A stretch of DNA of 64,000 nucleotides. Source: Lottia gigantea (lineage: Eukaryota; Mollusca; Gastropoda; Lottiidae). The translations under genes were made by a program, and so were the position numbers. Every line of letters starts with the position of its first letter. Positions within the stretch are counted from its first letter, which is position 1. Location: positions 1,914,960 through 1,978,959 of the forward strand of contig NW_008707617.1 in assembly GCF_000327385.1 (NCBI RefSeq). The letters are read 5' to 3'. Below are positions 39,501 to 51,700 of this stretch, in pieces. The notes below the pieces were generated by a model. It made no database searches. It was given only the letters and a program-made list of their open reading frames with translations, and had not been told where the DNA came from.

Positions 39501-42500
39501 CATAGCACTTCCTGATGCCTTTATTTTAAATAAATTACTTTATTACATTCAGGTAGCAAATTCAAAGGTTTTGAACAGAACAAAGACAGAAAATAATAGT
39601 ATCATGTCAACAACTGTTCTTGATAAAGTAACATATCAAAGGAAATCAAATGTAAAATGTGCTTTTATTTATTTTGTTTAGGGTTATTTCAAATTTGTTA
39701 ATAATGAAAAGTCTATAACATTATTTTCTCTTAAAACTTAATTTATTTGAGATATCAGTGTTACAGTGATCTGATTAGTCAATCACTAAAATTAAATATT
39801 AACTATATAGTTTACTTTCCAATCAGATACTGAATTTCTAAATATATGAATTTTTCTTGAACAACTGGTAACTGAGCTACTAATCAAAATAAACATAATC
39901 ATTGGCCAAATAGAACTGTGTATGACTGGAATTTCCAATCAATGCCAAGATGACAATAGCTCCAACCCGTTTTTTGGTGCTAAGCTTTAGATGGAATAGC
40001 AAACCAGTTTAGCCTAGATGAAGCCTACCTCATCTCTCTTCTTCTCTAACTCTACAATAGATTCTAAATAGAATTTCTAAATATATGAATTTTTCTTGAA
40101 CAACTGGTAACTGAGCTACTAATCAAAATAAACATAATCATTGGCCAAATAGAACTGTGTATGACTGGAATTTCCAATCAATGCCAAGATGACAATAGCT
40201 CCAACCCGTTTTTTGGTGCTAAGCTTTAGATGGAATAGCAAACCAGTTTAGCCTAGATGAAGCCTACCTCATCTCTCTTCTTCTCTAACTCTACAATAGA
40301 TTCTGTTATATCAGTAATCAGTCTTTCTAACTGTAAAAATAAGAAGTTAGTTGGATTACTGAAAATCAGTATACTTCATCACATACTGTGTTCATTGCGT
40401 TCGTTATCTTCACAGTGACAATGTCACTTTGTATTATAACCACATTCTTGCATCATGGAATGTTGGGATTTGATTGGATTGTATGTCAGCAAATACAGCC
40501 AAGTAGAACCCTTGATTGAAAGGCTGTTAACCATATGGCTCATTGTCATTGCCTTTCTGTAGCGTTCTCGCATACAATACACAATCTAATACTTACATGA
40601 TATAACAAAGGTGGCTAATGCAGTCAAGGTATTTTAGGTTGCTATTTCAAATGCAGGCAAATATTCATCAAATATTGATGAAAAACATCAAGAAAAATAT
40701 TCAAACAATACATACATTAGTAATTTTAGTTTTCAAACTTTCTGTTTGTTCTGTTATTTCATTGAGTTCATCATGAGACCGTTTCTTCTTCTCCTACAAC
40801 ACAAACATCAAATATAGGATTTAATCCAAGCAGCAAATTAAATTTGACTTGATCCATCTATTTATGCACAAAAGATTTTGATTCCTGGTATTCCTGTTCT
40901 GATATATGACACATATTTTGGTTTCGATCATTGGTAAGTGTCACGCTTTGTGATATTGTTATATTTTGTGTCCATAGTGGTTTACATTTGTTTCAAGTGC
41001 TATATGTTACGTAATATTTTTCTTATAATAATACATGTGTTTTTAACAATAAATGAAATAAAATGAATGGAGTTTTACGTCCAACTTTTCAGGACCAGGT
41101 GAGATAACAAAAACAGGCAACACCATGAAGGGTGCAATGAGGGAAATTTTGCCAGGACAGCGGCATTAGCCTGCTCGTTTTTCAACTGTCGCGGGATCGT
41201 GCACAGCCAATAGCACACAGGGCCTCGGTTTATTGTCCCATCCAAACAACTAGATGCTTTTTTCCATGTCAGCCCCTCTTACCTGCATCACTGACAGGGG
41301 GAAACCGGGTTAAAAAATCTGAAGGTATTATCTCAACCTATGCCAGAATTGAATCCTGAACCTTCAGATTAGCGAGCAAAGCGTCTAACTTACTGAGCCA
41401 TCGCGGCTCCAGTTTTTAAATAAAGAAAACAGCAATACCTCAGCACAGACATAAGTATAAGCAATATACAACTTATTCAAATGATCTAATTCTCTAATAA
41501 TCTTCTGATATTCTAAATATGATGACCTTTCTTCTCTTAATTTACTTAATGTTGGTGTTATATCTTCATTAAGTACCTGAAAATAGGCTTTGTAACATAA
41601 AGGCCAAGACGTACCCATTTTTACGATTTAACAATTCAATAATTCAAAATTAATTCAGGATCAATCCACCATGTAATTGTTCCAATAAAATCAATACCTC
41701 AAAAAATATTACAGGCTTGAAGACAAAAATTGTAAACTGTCAATTTGAAATTGATGTGAAGGGAAACGACTGCATATTGGTCTTGACTTTATTAACTGTA
41801 AATGGCATTTTGCTTTTGAAACCATATCTAATATTGGTACGGATTTAAAACTCAAAAGTACTTTAGAAATGGAGTATTATAACAATCTTAGCTGTCTAGA
41901 ATGTCCTAGAAACAGTGTTAGAAGTTAAGACTTAAGGACACCTTAGCACTAAGATCATTTTGTGAATATACTGCCTGGTTTATAAATAATCTTATTTTGT
42001 CAGAAAGCTTACTCACAGATTCAATTTCTCGTAATTTAGCATCTTTTTTCTCAATGGTTTTCTTTACTGACTCCTTCTTAGATTCATACAGTCTAGTACC
42101 AGCAGCTTCTTCAATTAAAGATAAAATCTGCAAGAAAAACAATGAGTGGCTCTCAGGACTTGCTACAGTATGAATATTTTACATGTAAAGATAGAAACTG
42201 TCATTCACTCTTACATTTTATTCCAGTATTCAATATTCAAATTGGGAATTTCATATTCAATCTCAATTTATTAGTTGTTCAAAGATGTTGGAAGGATAGT
42301 TTTTTTTACTGATTAACAAGTCTAGATGTATTAATATTCTATTGACATTCCTTAATCAAAAAAGACTGACTGATATTTGTTGTGAATTGCCCCTAGATGT
42401 GCACAAATATGTTCACACATCTACACTATAAGTATACTATTTACAGATTCCATTAAGAGCCTGTGTGAAGGTATTTCTTCAAAAAATATAAACTTTGCTA

Positions 42501-45079
42501 TTTATCTTCAGTAAATCTAGGCCATCAGACCAGACACTACGAATTACTTTTCTTAGACAATAACTGAATATTTCTACCCTGTTAGATCTCTAGAATTACT
42601 AGTAAAAAAGTCGAAATCATATACTAGTAAAGTTTTTAAATGGCATTTAGCCATGTATACATTACCTCTGGGGGCTTCATATTGAGGACTTTGGTAATTC
42701 GGCCTTGCATAATGAGAAAATGTGGATTATTAACATTAAGTTGAACTGAGTGAAATAAATCCTGAACTCTAGTATTATTGGCATTACTACCATTGATAAG
42801 GTATTTATTTCTTCCACCAATAACAACCTGAAAACACATAATTTACATTTAGTATATCAACATTAACCACAAACAATCTAAGAAAAATTGGAGACCAAAA
42901 GTTACTGGTAGGTTGGGGGTTAGTCAACTAATTCAAAATAGGATTCAAGCTGATAAGCTACTACAAATCAAATATCACAGTGGAATAAGAAATATTGGCT
43001 CAGTTCTTAAACAGTTTAATCTCTAGATTACCTTATCTACAATTTAACGTTAATGAGCGAGAGTGTTACAACATTTCCTTTATAGAAAAGTTGTGAAAGA
43101 CAAGATAATCAAGTGACCAAACAATCATTGGAATCCCTACTTAATTAGCTAATTACAATTATGTACTTTTTAGATAACCTAGTATTTTATCCAATTATTA
43201 TACTGAGCATTAAATATGCATGCCCTCAAATTACAGAATAATTTCAGGAATAAATGAAAATAAGATGACCTGTCTTAAAATCATAAGATATATTGGAATA
43301 TTATGGAATTTTTACAGTGCATTTCACGTGGTGGTTCACAGATCAACTTAAAATCTGATTTCTTGTAAAATGTTACAATTTGTATGTAAAATAAGTTGGA
43401 TTTTAAAAAGTTATAAAATCACAAATTCCATTTTCTGATTCAGAAAACACTAACACTAACCTGACGGGTAACTGTAATTTCTTCATACTGCTCATATCCA
43501 AAAGGACTTTGCTTCTTATCTTTATTATCAAAAGTAATACTAACTGTAGCTTTAGAAACACCAGCTTGTCCACATTTATACACCAAATCTTGAAGATTAC
43601 CAGCTCTTACCTGTAAATAAGTCAAGAAATAAATTCACAAGTCTTGCGTGCAGATTTGAAATTGATTTTTTAAGCGACAGTTTGAGGTGATTGTAAGTTG
43701 CCTTGATCTATGGTTCATTTAGAGTAAAGAATTTTATCCAACCTGGTTCTTGTATCAGCTGACATCTCAGTTTGATTTCTATTACGAAAATTATTATCAA
43801 CAGGGGGGGGGTTTTCAAAACATCGAAATGTTACAGCTGTTCATCTAATGAATCAAGCATGCGCGATTAGTCGAATGGAAAAATCAGATTCTAATATTTG
43901 CAAAAATGCATTCGAATTCGAATATTCGTGTGAGCACCCATTGGTACTCTTATCATTCATTACATCGTATAGAACAGAAATATGCAACTTGACCATTCTT
44001 TGTTAAGCGCTTTTTTCAAAATTCTCGAGCTAACACTTTTCGTCCTGCGTGCCCGTATTGATGTGTCTCTGGATATGAAATAGCAAATTATTGGAGATTA
44101 GTAAAAAGTGCCACGCTCTATGCAGTAATATTTAGCTATGAAATTTGGTTTACGTCGAACAACAATAAGCAGCATTTTCAAGTGTACAGAATAATTCTTT
44201 TAAAAGTTTGCCGACATAATATCAATAAAAAATGTATGTGCAGTTGCTCAAAATAGTAACGTATACAACTGAATTGTCTTTTATTATTGTCTTATTATCA
44301 GAAAGATACCGTCTGTATAATGCGAGTCACTGAGTTATAAATAGTAACATGTGGCACATGTTAAAAAATGTTGAAACTTTAGAGTACTCTGACACTCTCG
44401 CCAATCCGACAATATTTTGCGAATATCAGTGGATTTCTCAATAATCGTCAATGCCAATTATGAAGAGAAAGTCGTGAGCTTGATTTGTCTGTAGGCTACT
44501 CTAATCAATAATTGCTTTGATAATATTTAAAATGTTTTCATAACTTGGATTGAAGGAGAGAATAAGTAGTCAAGTTGAGTTGTTTGCGAGTATGAGTTAT
44601 TTTGAATAAATTTTATTTTGTTACCGTTTTAACCAAAGTATCTTGTTACCGTTTTGGCAGATCTGTTACCGTTTTAACTAAATCTGTGTTACCTTTTTGG
44701 AATATCTGTTAACGTTTTGACTATTAAAATTTGTTACCGTGAAATTTAATATCACTGGTACATTACAAAACCATGACAATAAATAGAACTGTTCGCTGTT
44801 TCAGATCTATCCTAGTGCATGGCAGCGTGGCAGTACGTTTGGCATAAGACATGTAATATCAAAATGCTTAAAGAATATATAGAAGAAAAATATATTGGCC
44901 TTTTAACTTACATGTGTCAAGTTTGTTATTCCCAGCAAAAAACAAATCGCATCCAAGATGTTGGATTTACCACTTCCATTTAACCCAGTTATGGCGTTAA
45001 AAAGCGGATCAAACCCGTTGATTTCTGTTCTCTGTGCATAAGACTTGAAGCCATCTACAACCATGGACTTGATATACAT
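27546..45079 (-). CDS. SMC2: Structural maintenance of chromosomes protein 2 (condensin ATPase), complete
   Basis: SMC2 pairs with SMC4 in condensin I and II, which compact mitotic chromosomes by ATP-driven loop extrusion. Twenty-five in-phase exons give 1197 residues, the same length as human: 45079-44912, 43610-43461, 42827-42666, 42127-42017, 41576-41439, 40793-40716, 40330-40268, 39518-39369, 39048-38859, 38243-38189, 37952-37832, 36754-36636, 36387-36249, 35067-34921, 34492-34288, 33680-33545, 33088-32964, 32430-32237, 31735-31592, 31210-31016, 30446-30246, 29620-29495, 29099-28948, 28520-28373, 27722-27546. The protein starts [20 protein letters not shown]. The Walker A motif GLNGSGKSN is at residues 32-40; charged coiled coils flank the hinge (about 510-680, [16 protein letters not shown]). 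The LSGGQ signature is at 1085-1089 and Walker [12 protein letters not shown] near 1109. No disabling change was seen. Introns carry the splice-junction arrays listed separately. Confidence 0.97.
30586..30640 (-). repeat. 3'-end fragment of the tRNA-derived SINE
   Basis: The plus strand reads AAAATGAATGGAGTTTTACG then CCTACTTTTCTGCACC, the 3' end of the SINE in minus orientation. It lies in an SMC2 intron, and only about 55 bases remain. Confidence 0.65.
33130..33262 (-). repeat. Diverged internal SINE fragment
   Basis: GAAAATTTTGCTAAGAGAGC followed by CGCATTGGCCTACTCTTTTC corresponds to the middle of the SINE (GAAATTTTGCCAGGACAGC, GGCATTAGCCTGCTC) in the 38.5 and 41.1 kb copies. It lies in an SMC2 intron in minus orientation. 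Confidence 0.6.
35050..36185. repeat. 31-bp minisatellite copied from the SMC2 exon 14 acceptor junction
   Basis: About 36 units of 31 bp fill the intron next to exon 14 (35067-34921). On the minus strand each unit contains TATGTTTCAG/CTGTATAATG. This is the true 3' splice site: the last 15 intron bases, followed by 16 bases matching the first 19 exon bases with a 3-base deletion (exon CTGTATAATGTTGTAGTTG, repeat CTGTATAATGTAGTTG). Some units vary (TATATAGCTG for TATACAGCTG) and a few are shorter or carry an insert (AATAAACAGTAAAC). Thirty-one is not a multiple of three, so only the acceptor next to the exon gives the SMC2 frame. Confidence 0.92.
36815..37800. repeat. About 29-bp minisatellite carrying the SMC2 exon 11 donor word
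   Basis: About 33 degenerate units with the word TTTCTACTGATTTACCTCT occupy most of the intron between exon 11 (37952-37832) and exon 12. On the minus strand many units contain TTAGAG/GTAAATC, close to the true donor at exon 11 (TTAGAG/GTAATTC). The array begins about 30 bp downstream of that donor. Confidence 0.85.
38495..38831 (-). mobile_element. tRNA-derived SINE, 5'-truncated, with a 14-bp target-site duplication
   Basis: This minus-strand copy in SMC2 intron 9 runs from a tRNA-like B-box region (GGGTTCAATCCCGGC) through GTCGAGATAATACCTTCGG and GTCTAGTCGTTCGGATGGG to the 3' end GTAAAACTCCATTCATTTC. It is flanked by TAATTCTTTAAAGA at 38481-38494 and again at 38832-38845, a perfect 14-bp target-site duplication. 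It ends 14 bp before exon 9, and the A box is missing. Its insertion must have been recent enough to keep both flanks intact. Confidence 0.88.
39832..40304. repeat. Exact 234-bp tandem duplication spanning the SMC2 exon 7 donor
   Basis: Bases 39832-40065 and 40071-40304 read as identical over 234 bp, separated by AAATA (period 239). The upper copy includes the last 37 bases of exon 7 (40330-40268) with its donor (GATGAG/GTAGGC) and the following intron. The lower copy therefore places a second exon 7 end with a second donor inside the intron, without its own acceptor. Complete identity means a very recent event or an assembly artefact. Confidence 0.9.
41047..41411 (-). mobile_element. Near full-length tRNA-derived SINE
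   Basis: On the minus strand it starts GGAGCCGCGATGGCTCAGT with a pol III A box (TGGCTCAGTAAG) and a B-box-like GGATTCAATTC, so its head derives from a tRNA. It then follows the same body as the copy at 38.5 kb and ends in an A-rich ATTTTATTTCATTT. Flanking GTTTTTAA words at 41039-41046 and 41412-41419 are a likely target-site duplication. It lies in the SMC2 intron next to exon 5. Confidence 0.85.
44620..44745. repeat. Degenerate 20-25 bp repeat with GTTACCGTTTT core
   Basis: Six copies of a GTTACCGTTTTRRC-like word at irregular spacing in SMC2 intron 1. They have no coding potential and no resemblance to a nearby splice site. Confidence 0.6.
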
Positions 45080-45777
45080 TTTTGTGACGAATTTCTCTTA
45101 TTTCGTCGATCTTGTTTACTTACATTAATAAAAAGAATGGCGCCATAAAAATCAAATGACTCTCGAACAACCAGACTTTCTGGTCTGATAGTTAATAAAT
45201 AATACCTTATCAATCTGTTAAATGCAATATACTCTATTTTCTATTTATTCAATGTCCTTAAATTCAAAACTGTCCATTATAGAATGGAAAAAGGAATCAA
45301 AAGACTTTTTAATTGTTCCTATGATCAATGGATGATAAATTCCAATTATAGATTTGCTATTTTATGGTGTAGAAAAAAGTAGAATCCACAAAAACCTTTA
45401 TATTAATTATGTTGCATTCGAATCAAACTATCTTTTACAGCGCACCTAAATAGCGATTTTAATTAAATGTGAGACTTGATACCTTTTATTTCTGAGAAGT
45501 CACTGATGATGAAGTGCGAGTGGTGTCCAATAAATATTAATGGTTTTGAGACACTATGAATATTTTCGGTATCATTTTCGGTCTCATCTATTACGTTATT
45601 TCATACGAACCGGTCTTTTTACGAAAATAAGGAGTAACGAACGCAGCTTGATCGTGATTTGACAACATTAAAATAATATGGTATTTCTAATGTTTTGTAA
45701 ATAGACCTAGCTGTAAGAACAATCTAGATCTTTACTGGTTTTAGGTTATTGGTTTCATTCACAAAGTTTATGTTAAC
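45080..45777. promoter_or_regulatory. Probable bidirectional promoter of SMC2 and UBE3C
   Basis: The start codons of SMC2 (45079, minus) and UBE3C (45778, plus) are 698 bp apart, with no other gene between them. Both promoters and 5' untranslated regions must lie here unless upstream non-coding exons exist. No obvious TATA box or initiator could be singled out. The sequence is AT-rich with only scattered CpG. Confidence 0.6.
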
Positions 45778-48700
45778 ATGTTCAGCTTTGAAGGAAAATA
45801 TCGTCGAACACCTGGACAATCTTTAGGAGGAGCAAGTCAAACGGTAGGTATCCTTGCTTGATTGACAATGAAATCGTCGATATTTATTTATCAGGCCCTA
45901 TTTATCGTCTAATATATTTCAGTCCTTGCCCTACCAGGCCTAACAATTTTTTGAAATACAAAAAAAACGAAAATGATTAACAAAGTCAAAATGTGATTCT
46001 TAAAAAAAAACATAAAATTGGATTGGTTTAGCTTCAGTTTGAAATGAAGATTGTGCTTTTGTTAGATTGAATATACAGTATTACAGTGGTGTAACCTATT
46101 TTCGTGGATATAAGGATTCAACACCGAATTTCGTCAATGTTCAAAAAACGAATTTTTTTTTTTTATGTCTTAGATGTTTCCTCAGATATTCTACAAAATA
46201 ATTAAAATTGGTTTATTTCGATTTTCTTTATGTATCCTTCACTTTGATCCATATTTCATGAGCAACCAACTCGGCAAGGGCGGCACCTATTTTCGTGTGC
46301 AATGAGTGATCTATAAATAAGTCTAGAAAAACACGTTGTATGGATGCCAGGTGGTATAATTAACTTCTCTTAGTATTTATCTTTAATATCAATTCATTAT
46401 AATTAGTGACAATTCCTTCAAAGAACCATGATATAAAAAAAAAAAATAGTGACTGACAAGATAAGATACGTAGCGTGATTTATTGCTAAAAGTCACTGAA
46501 GAATATGATCCACATTGTGTTCCATAGAAATTTTCTGCTGACACGGAATCCGCTAGTTGATCACGTGACTTCATTCGTTGGACTACATTCTAGCAGACGA
46601 AACTTGAAATTCTGATTACCGCTTGGGATTATAAGGAAATTCAGCCGATAAAAAATGGTGACGTTTAGTAATAACTGAAATCGGCCATTTTGTATTTCTC
46701 AAAGTATACATTAATACATTTTACCTTGCTGGCAACTACTGGATTCATTCTACTAGCTGATATTGTAGAGAAAAACTAATGCGGAGGTCGCGCAAGGTCG
46801 CTCATGTAAATTATTAATCCTTTCCGGAAATCCACGAATAATAGGTTTCCATGAAATTAGGTTACTTGACTGTAAATAAGTCTAGAAAAACATGTTGTAT
46901 GGATACCGGGTGGTATAATTAACTTCTCTTAGTATTTATCTTTAATATCAATTCATTATAACTAGTGACAATTCCTTCAAAGAACCACGATATAAAAAAA
47001 AATAGTGCCTGACAAAATAAGATACGTAGCGTGATTTATTGATAAAAGTCACTGAAACAACATAAGAATATGGCCCACTTTATGTTCCATACAAATTAGG
47101 TTACTTGACTGTATAGCTAATCTCTCTTTGAAATGATTAGGCCTAATGATTTTATCATTGGTTTATTTTCACCAACCTTACGGCACATGACCAGTTCATA
47201 TTTTTTGAAAATCTGGTTGCTATTTTCTCTTTTTCAGGTAGAGAAAGAATCATTAATAAAGAAATTTCAAGATCAAAGAAATAAAAGAGAGGTAATATTA
47301 AGTATTAATTTAGTTAATGCAATTTGTTTGATGTGGCTTGGTAAAGCCATCAAACTTCAGGAAATCCTTGAGTCTCAAGGTGCGGGCACACGAGCGGTCT
47401 TGGTCCGAGACTTTTGTCACTGATTAAAGTCTTGTCTTGAGCACAGGCACACAAGGAGACAAAAATAGAATTACAGTTTATTCCTTATATGAAAATATGT
47501 TTCAAATCATATGTTCTTATTTTATATGTACACTTTTCTGTTGATTTTTTTTTTTTACACCATACTGATGTATTTGGTAAGTTTAAAGATTAAAGCTGCC
47601 ACATGGTGGACATATGGATGTATGTATGGATAGCTGCTCCTTGAAAAAAAAAATTCACCATTGTGATTGTTCCAAAAGTGGCAGTCTGTTTTAGTGAGCA
47701 CAAGCTGTGCAGCAGTATTTGTTCTTGAGCAGCATATTTCAACCAATTCTTTGTTGTTTTTTAAATGGAGGGCGTATATTGCCGTCACCCATGTTTGTCC
47801 GTCTGTGTTTCCGTCGGTCCGTGTCTCCGTCCACAATTGCTCGTAAATACTCTACAAGACTCAATTCTGGACGGATTTTGACAAAATTTGATATGAGTTT
47901 TCAAAATCACCCTATTGAAAATCGAGAATCGAAAAATATTTAGTATGAGTTATTGCCCTTGTTCTTGAAAACGCGTTAAATTTTTTGTTCGTAAACACTC
48001 TAGAAACAGGGCAATAACTCATACTCAATATTATTCAGTATGCCCCTAAAGAGTTCAAAAGAAGTGTATGACTGAAGGTAAAATATTTCATACTGGTAAT
48101 TGTTACTGTACTGCTAAATATTNTTATTCAAAATCAAAGCTGCCAGTGGGCGTATATTACCATGCCTGGCAAGCTATCTTTTTACTATATTTGTGAAATA
48201 GAATGTGTTAAAATATTTTTTTGATTGTTTAATAACAGGATGAAAGACGTAAACAGTCCAGTGCTATTAAGATACAGTCCTGTTTTAGAAGTTATATTAC
48301 TAGAAAGTTTCAGGTAGGTGTTAGGGTGTATTGAGACAAGTCTCTGAAAGCACTGACCTAGGCCACAGAGCAATAGATAAGCTTATTATTTTTTAAAACC
48401 ACTAAACTAACAGGATAATGACACAGAAAGTAGTACCAGAGTTGATTATATTTTGTTCGACACGAATCTCATGACTGCCTCTGACATCTTTTTAGACAAC
48501 AGATGAAAATAAAAAAAAAACATGGCAGCTAATATACATTCACGTGCAAGGCGCGGGAGTATACTTGAATAGTTAGAAAAGATAACTTGTTCAAAATCAC
48601 AAGAGTCTAGTATCTTACTATCCAACTATGATTATAGCTAACAGCCACCTTTCTTGTACTACTATCAAGCTAAACAATTGATTTCAGGATTTAACACTGG

Positions 48701-51700
48701 CTATTTTCAGAGTGATATATTAAGAAGAGAATTTGATACAGCACGAAACAGTCTAGAGAAGAATTCAAGTGTAGATCACAAAACTCTATATGAAATGATC
48801 TGTAGACTGGCTTATTTCTACAAACCACAAGATGGTCAAAGATTGGTGAGCTATTTATTATTTTATGTCAGATTGTGGGTGTATGTGAATACTACACATA
48901 CAACCGACTATTGTTGTTGTAGTCAAGGCTGTTTTTATGAAGTTTGATACATATACTCTTTTTGGATTTCAAATTGATGACGGATTTTCAGAAAGATAAT
49001 CTGATATTTGGTTCAATTATGAAAATATCAGTAAAGGTTTTCAGGTTGTTACTATTACATTTTGTCAGAAGTTACATGACATCATCGGTGATGTATAATG
49101 GATTGCAATATTGATCACAGCTTGGAACCTTAGACAGTCATCATTTCAGTGGAAATATTGTAATTACTTGTAACATATGGACAGTGTCTGTCCAAGCCCA
49201 TCATATCACTAATATGGGTTTTGACACGGTCTTATTAACCTGTATTAAACTAAGCCCACTACATTTTGTTTTGTGGTCGTGGAAATGATATTTGAATCTG
49301 ACCAATCAGATCATTAGAGCTCATGTAAATAAATTACAACATCGCTTTGCCAGTGCCCTTTCGAAGAGACAAGAACACATTCTTTCCGAGTTGATATTAA
49401 AAAGTAAGATTTGATTCTCTATCGGATTCAATTGTTTTCTGAAAATCTTATTCAATTCTGTACTGTCCATATTAATCAAGATGGTAAATCCTGTATGCAA
49501 AATTTTAAAATTTGTGAGACTTTTCACATGTAAAAAACAGGAGTGTAAAATATTTACGTTCGCAAACATAACATCATAACGAGTGATTTGTTATGATTGG
49601 CTGAAATATTTCCTACCAATTTTGATAAGAAAATATTTTGCTCATTTTCTCTCATTTTTCTATTGTAGATATTTATTTTTCAAGAATTATTAAAGAAAGG
49701 ATTTGATTATATAAAAACTATTGATAATATATACAATAATGGCTTGCTTCATTTAAAACAGATTCTTCATCTTTCTATCAAGTAAGTTTTATTTTCATCA
49801 GTTCAATATTTACCTAGATGTATGGGATTTGAGCAAGGCATATTTTGCGAAAAAATAACCTATTTCCTTTGTGTACAGAACATTGAAGATGTTTCAATCC
49901 AAATTGTTTACCTGGTACCATTATCCTTACAATATTTATCTCATTGCACACTGCATGCTGTTGTTTTTCTTCATCAAGACAAAATCTGAAGCCCTTCAAT
50001 GATCAAAGATGATCAGCATTGAACTGAATAACTACTTATAATAAATGTACAAATCCAATTTGAGAAATTCTACCACTTCCACTTTTGAAAACGTTGTATA
50101 TATGTCATATTTGGCCATTTTGACTCCTCTGTACCGTTCAAAAGCTCGTAAAAGTGTGGATCTTGTGATCAAAACCTCGTATTCTTAGCTTGATTGTAAA
50201 TAAGCAATAAAAACACTAATCAAATAACACGTATATAAACCGTAAAAAATATTATATTATATCTCACTTATTGAGATATATACACTCCTTCCCTACCATT
50301 GTTTCTCCAATATGTTATTTATATTTTGTTTTGCTGTTTGGATCATTAGAACTTATTATATTTATTTACCCTATCTTTCAGGTATTTAAGATGTATAGCA
50401 GCTAGAAATGAACCTATAGCTTTACCAATGAGAATATTAGAACTGTTTTTATCACCTATAAATAAGAATGATAATATAACATTATCTGGATTTGATTCTA
50501 ATTTTGTATTTTCTTCTATAATATATCACATAGTCAAATCAGGTTAGTCATATATTTTACCTATCAATATATATTATACACACCATCAATAATTTTGTTT
50601 CTCCCCATCATCCATGATAAATTGGTAAATCAATAAATTGCGAACGATATGTGTTTCTTTTTACCTGTTTGTTTATCAATACTTGATTATACCAGACTTA
50701 ATTTCAGACACAAACACACATAACTAGACACCATCAAAAACCATGAAAAGCTTCATTTCTAAGTGTAAACATGACAACACTGAGCTTATCCACATTGAAT
50801 AACTAGAAATATTACTCTATTATAACAAGATATACAGTAGTCAAAAATAATTCAAAACTTTGAATATAACGTTATACATTTGATTCATATCATACCGTAG
50901 CCCTTGCATCATGATATATATTACATACATGTGTGATCCTACTATCCCAATACAAAGAAAATCAGACCCATGTAACAATTGAATTCATATCACACATACA
51001 TGGAATACGGTCCAAGTACTTTTTTCTACTCTCCAGACTTGAATGATTGAGCCACCATTTTTGTTTATATAATCTCGCTTAGCGATAGCACAAATGACAA
51101 TGAATTAGTATTAAACCATATCTTGAAACCTGTCCAAATACCCATGGGCTATAATTTCCACAAGCAATACCGTCATTACCTTTTTTGACAACAAATCAAG
51201 CAAAGTTGCAGTGTAGGCTATAGGGAACTCCCTATGACGTCATCGTATGTTTGTAAACGTCACATTCCAGGGGGAATCCCACAGCAAAGTACACAAAATT
51301 GAGAGACCATTTAAACGCTGTGTTATTGTGCAATGGGTGTGGTACTTTATAGTTAGTACTCCAATCAAAACAGTAAACAAAATAGTATGTAATAAAAGTC
51401 TATATGTTTTCAATATTGCACTCGGGCTTGGAGTAGTGATACCAGGAGTGTGCTATGCTATGCTATGCTATGTAATGAACATCATTTAAATAACAAGATT
51501 AATTATTTTATTAAAGGGATTGTGAAGGGTTTTTCTAAATTCCAATTTTCAATCAGATGTCTGTGGTTCCACTAGAAATAAGTGTTTGATGATGTCATTA
51601 ATCACAAAATATGTTTTATTACATAAGGCCCATAGAGAAGGTGTGTTGTCATCAAAGACTTTGCTTTTGGGAATTGCTGGTACCGGTACCACAGGAGTCT

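Noticed and set aside
41340-41411. A functional tRNA gene on the minus strand
   Set aside because: The A and B boxes are those of the SINE head. The segment continues into the SINE body and does not close into a tRNA cloverleaf.
47555-47943. Two opposite open frames (93 and 78 codons)
   Set aside because: Both lie in the interspersed GTCCGTCTGTG repeat in a UBE3C intron and resemble no protein.
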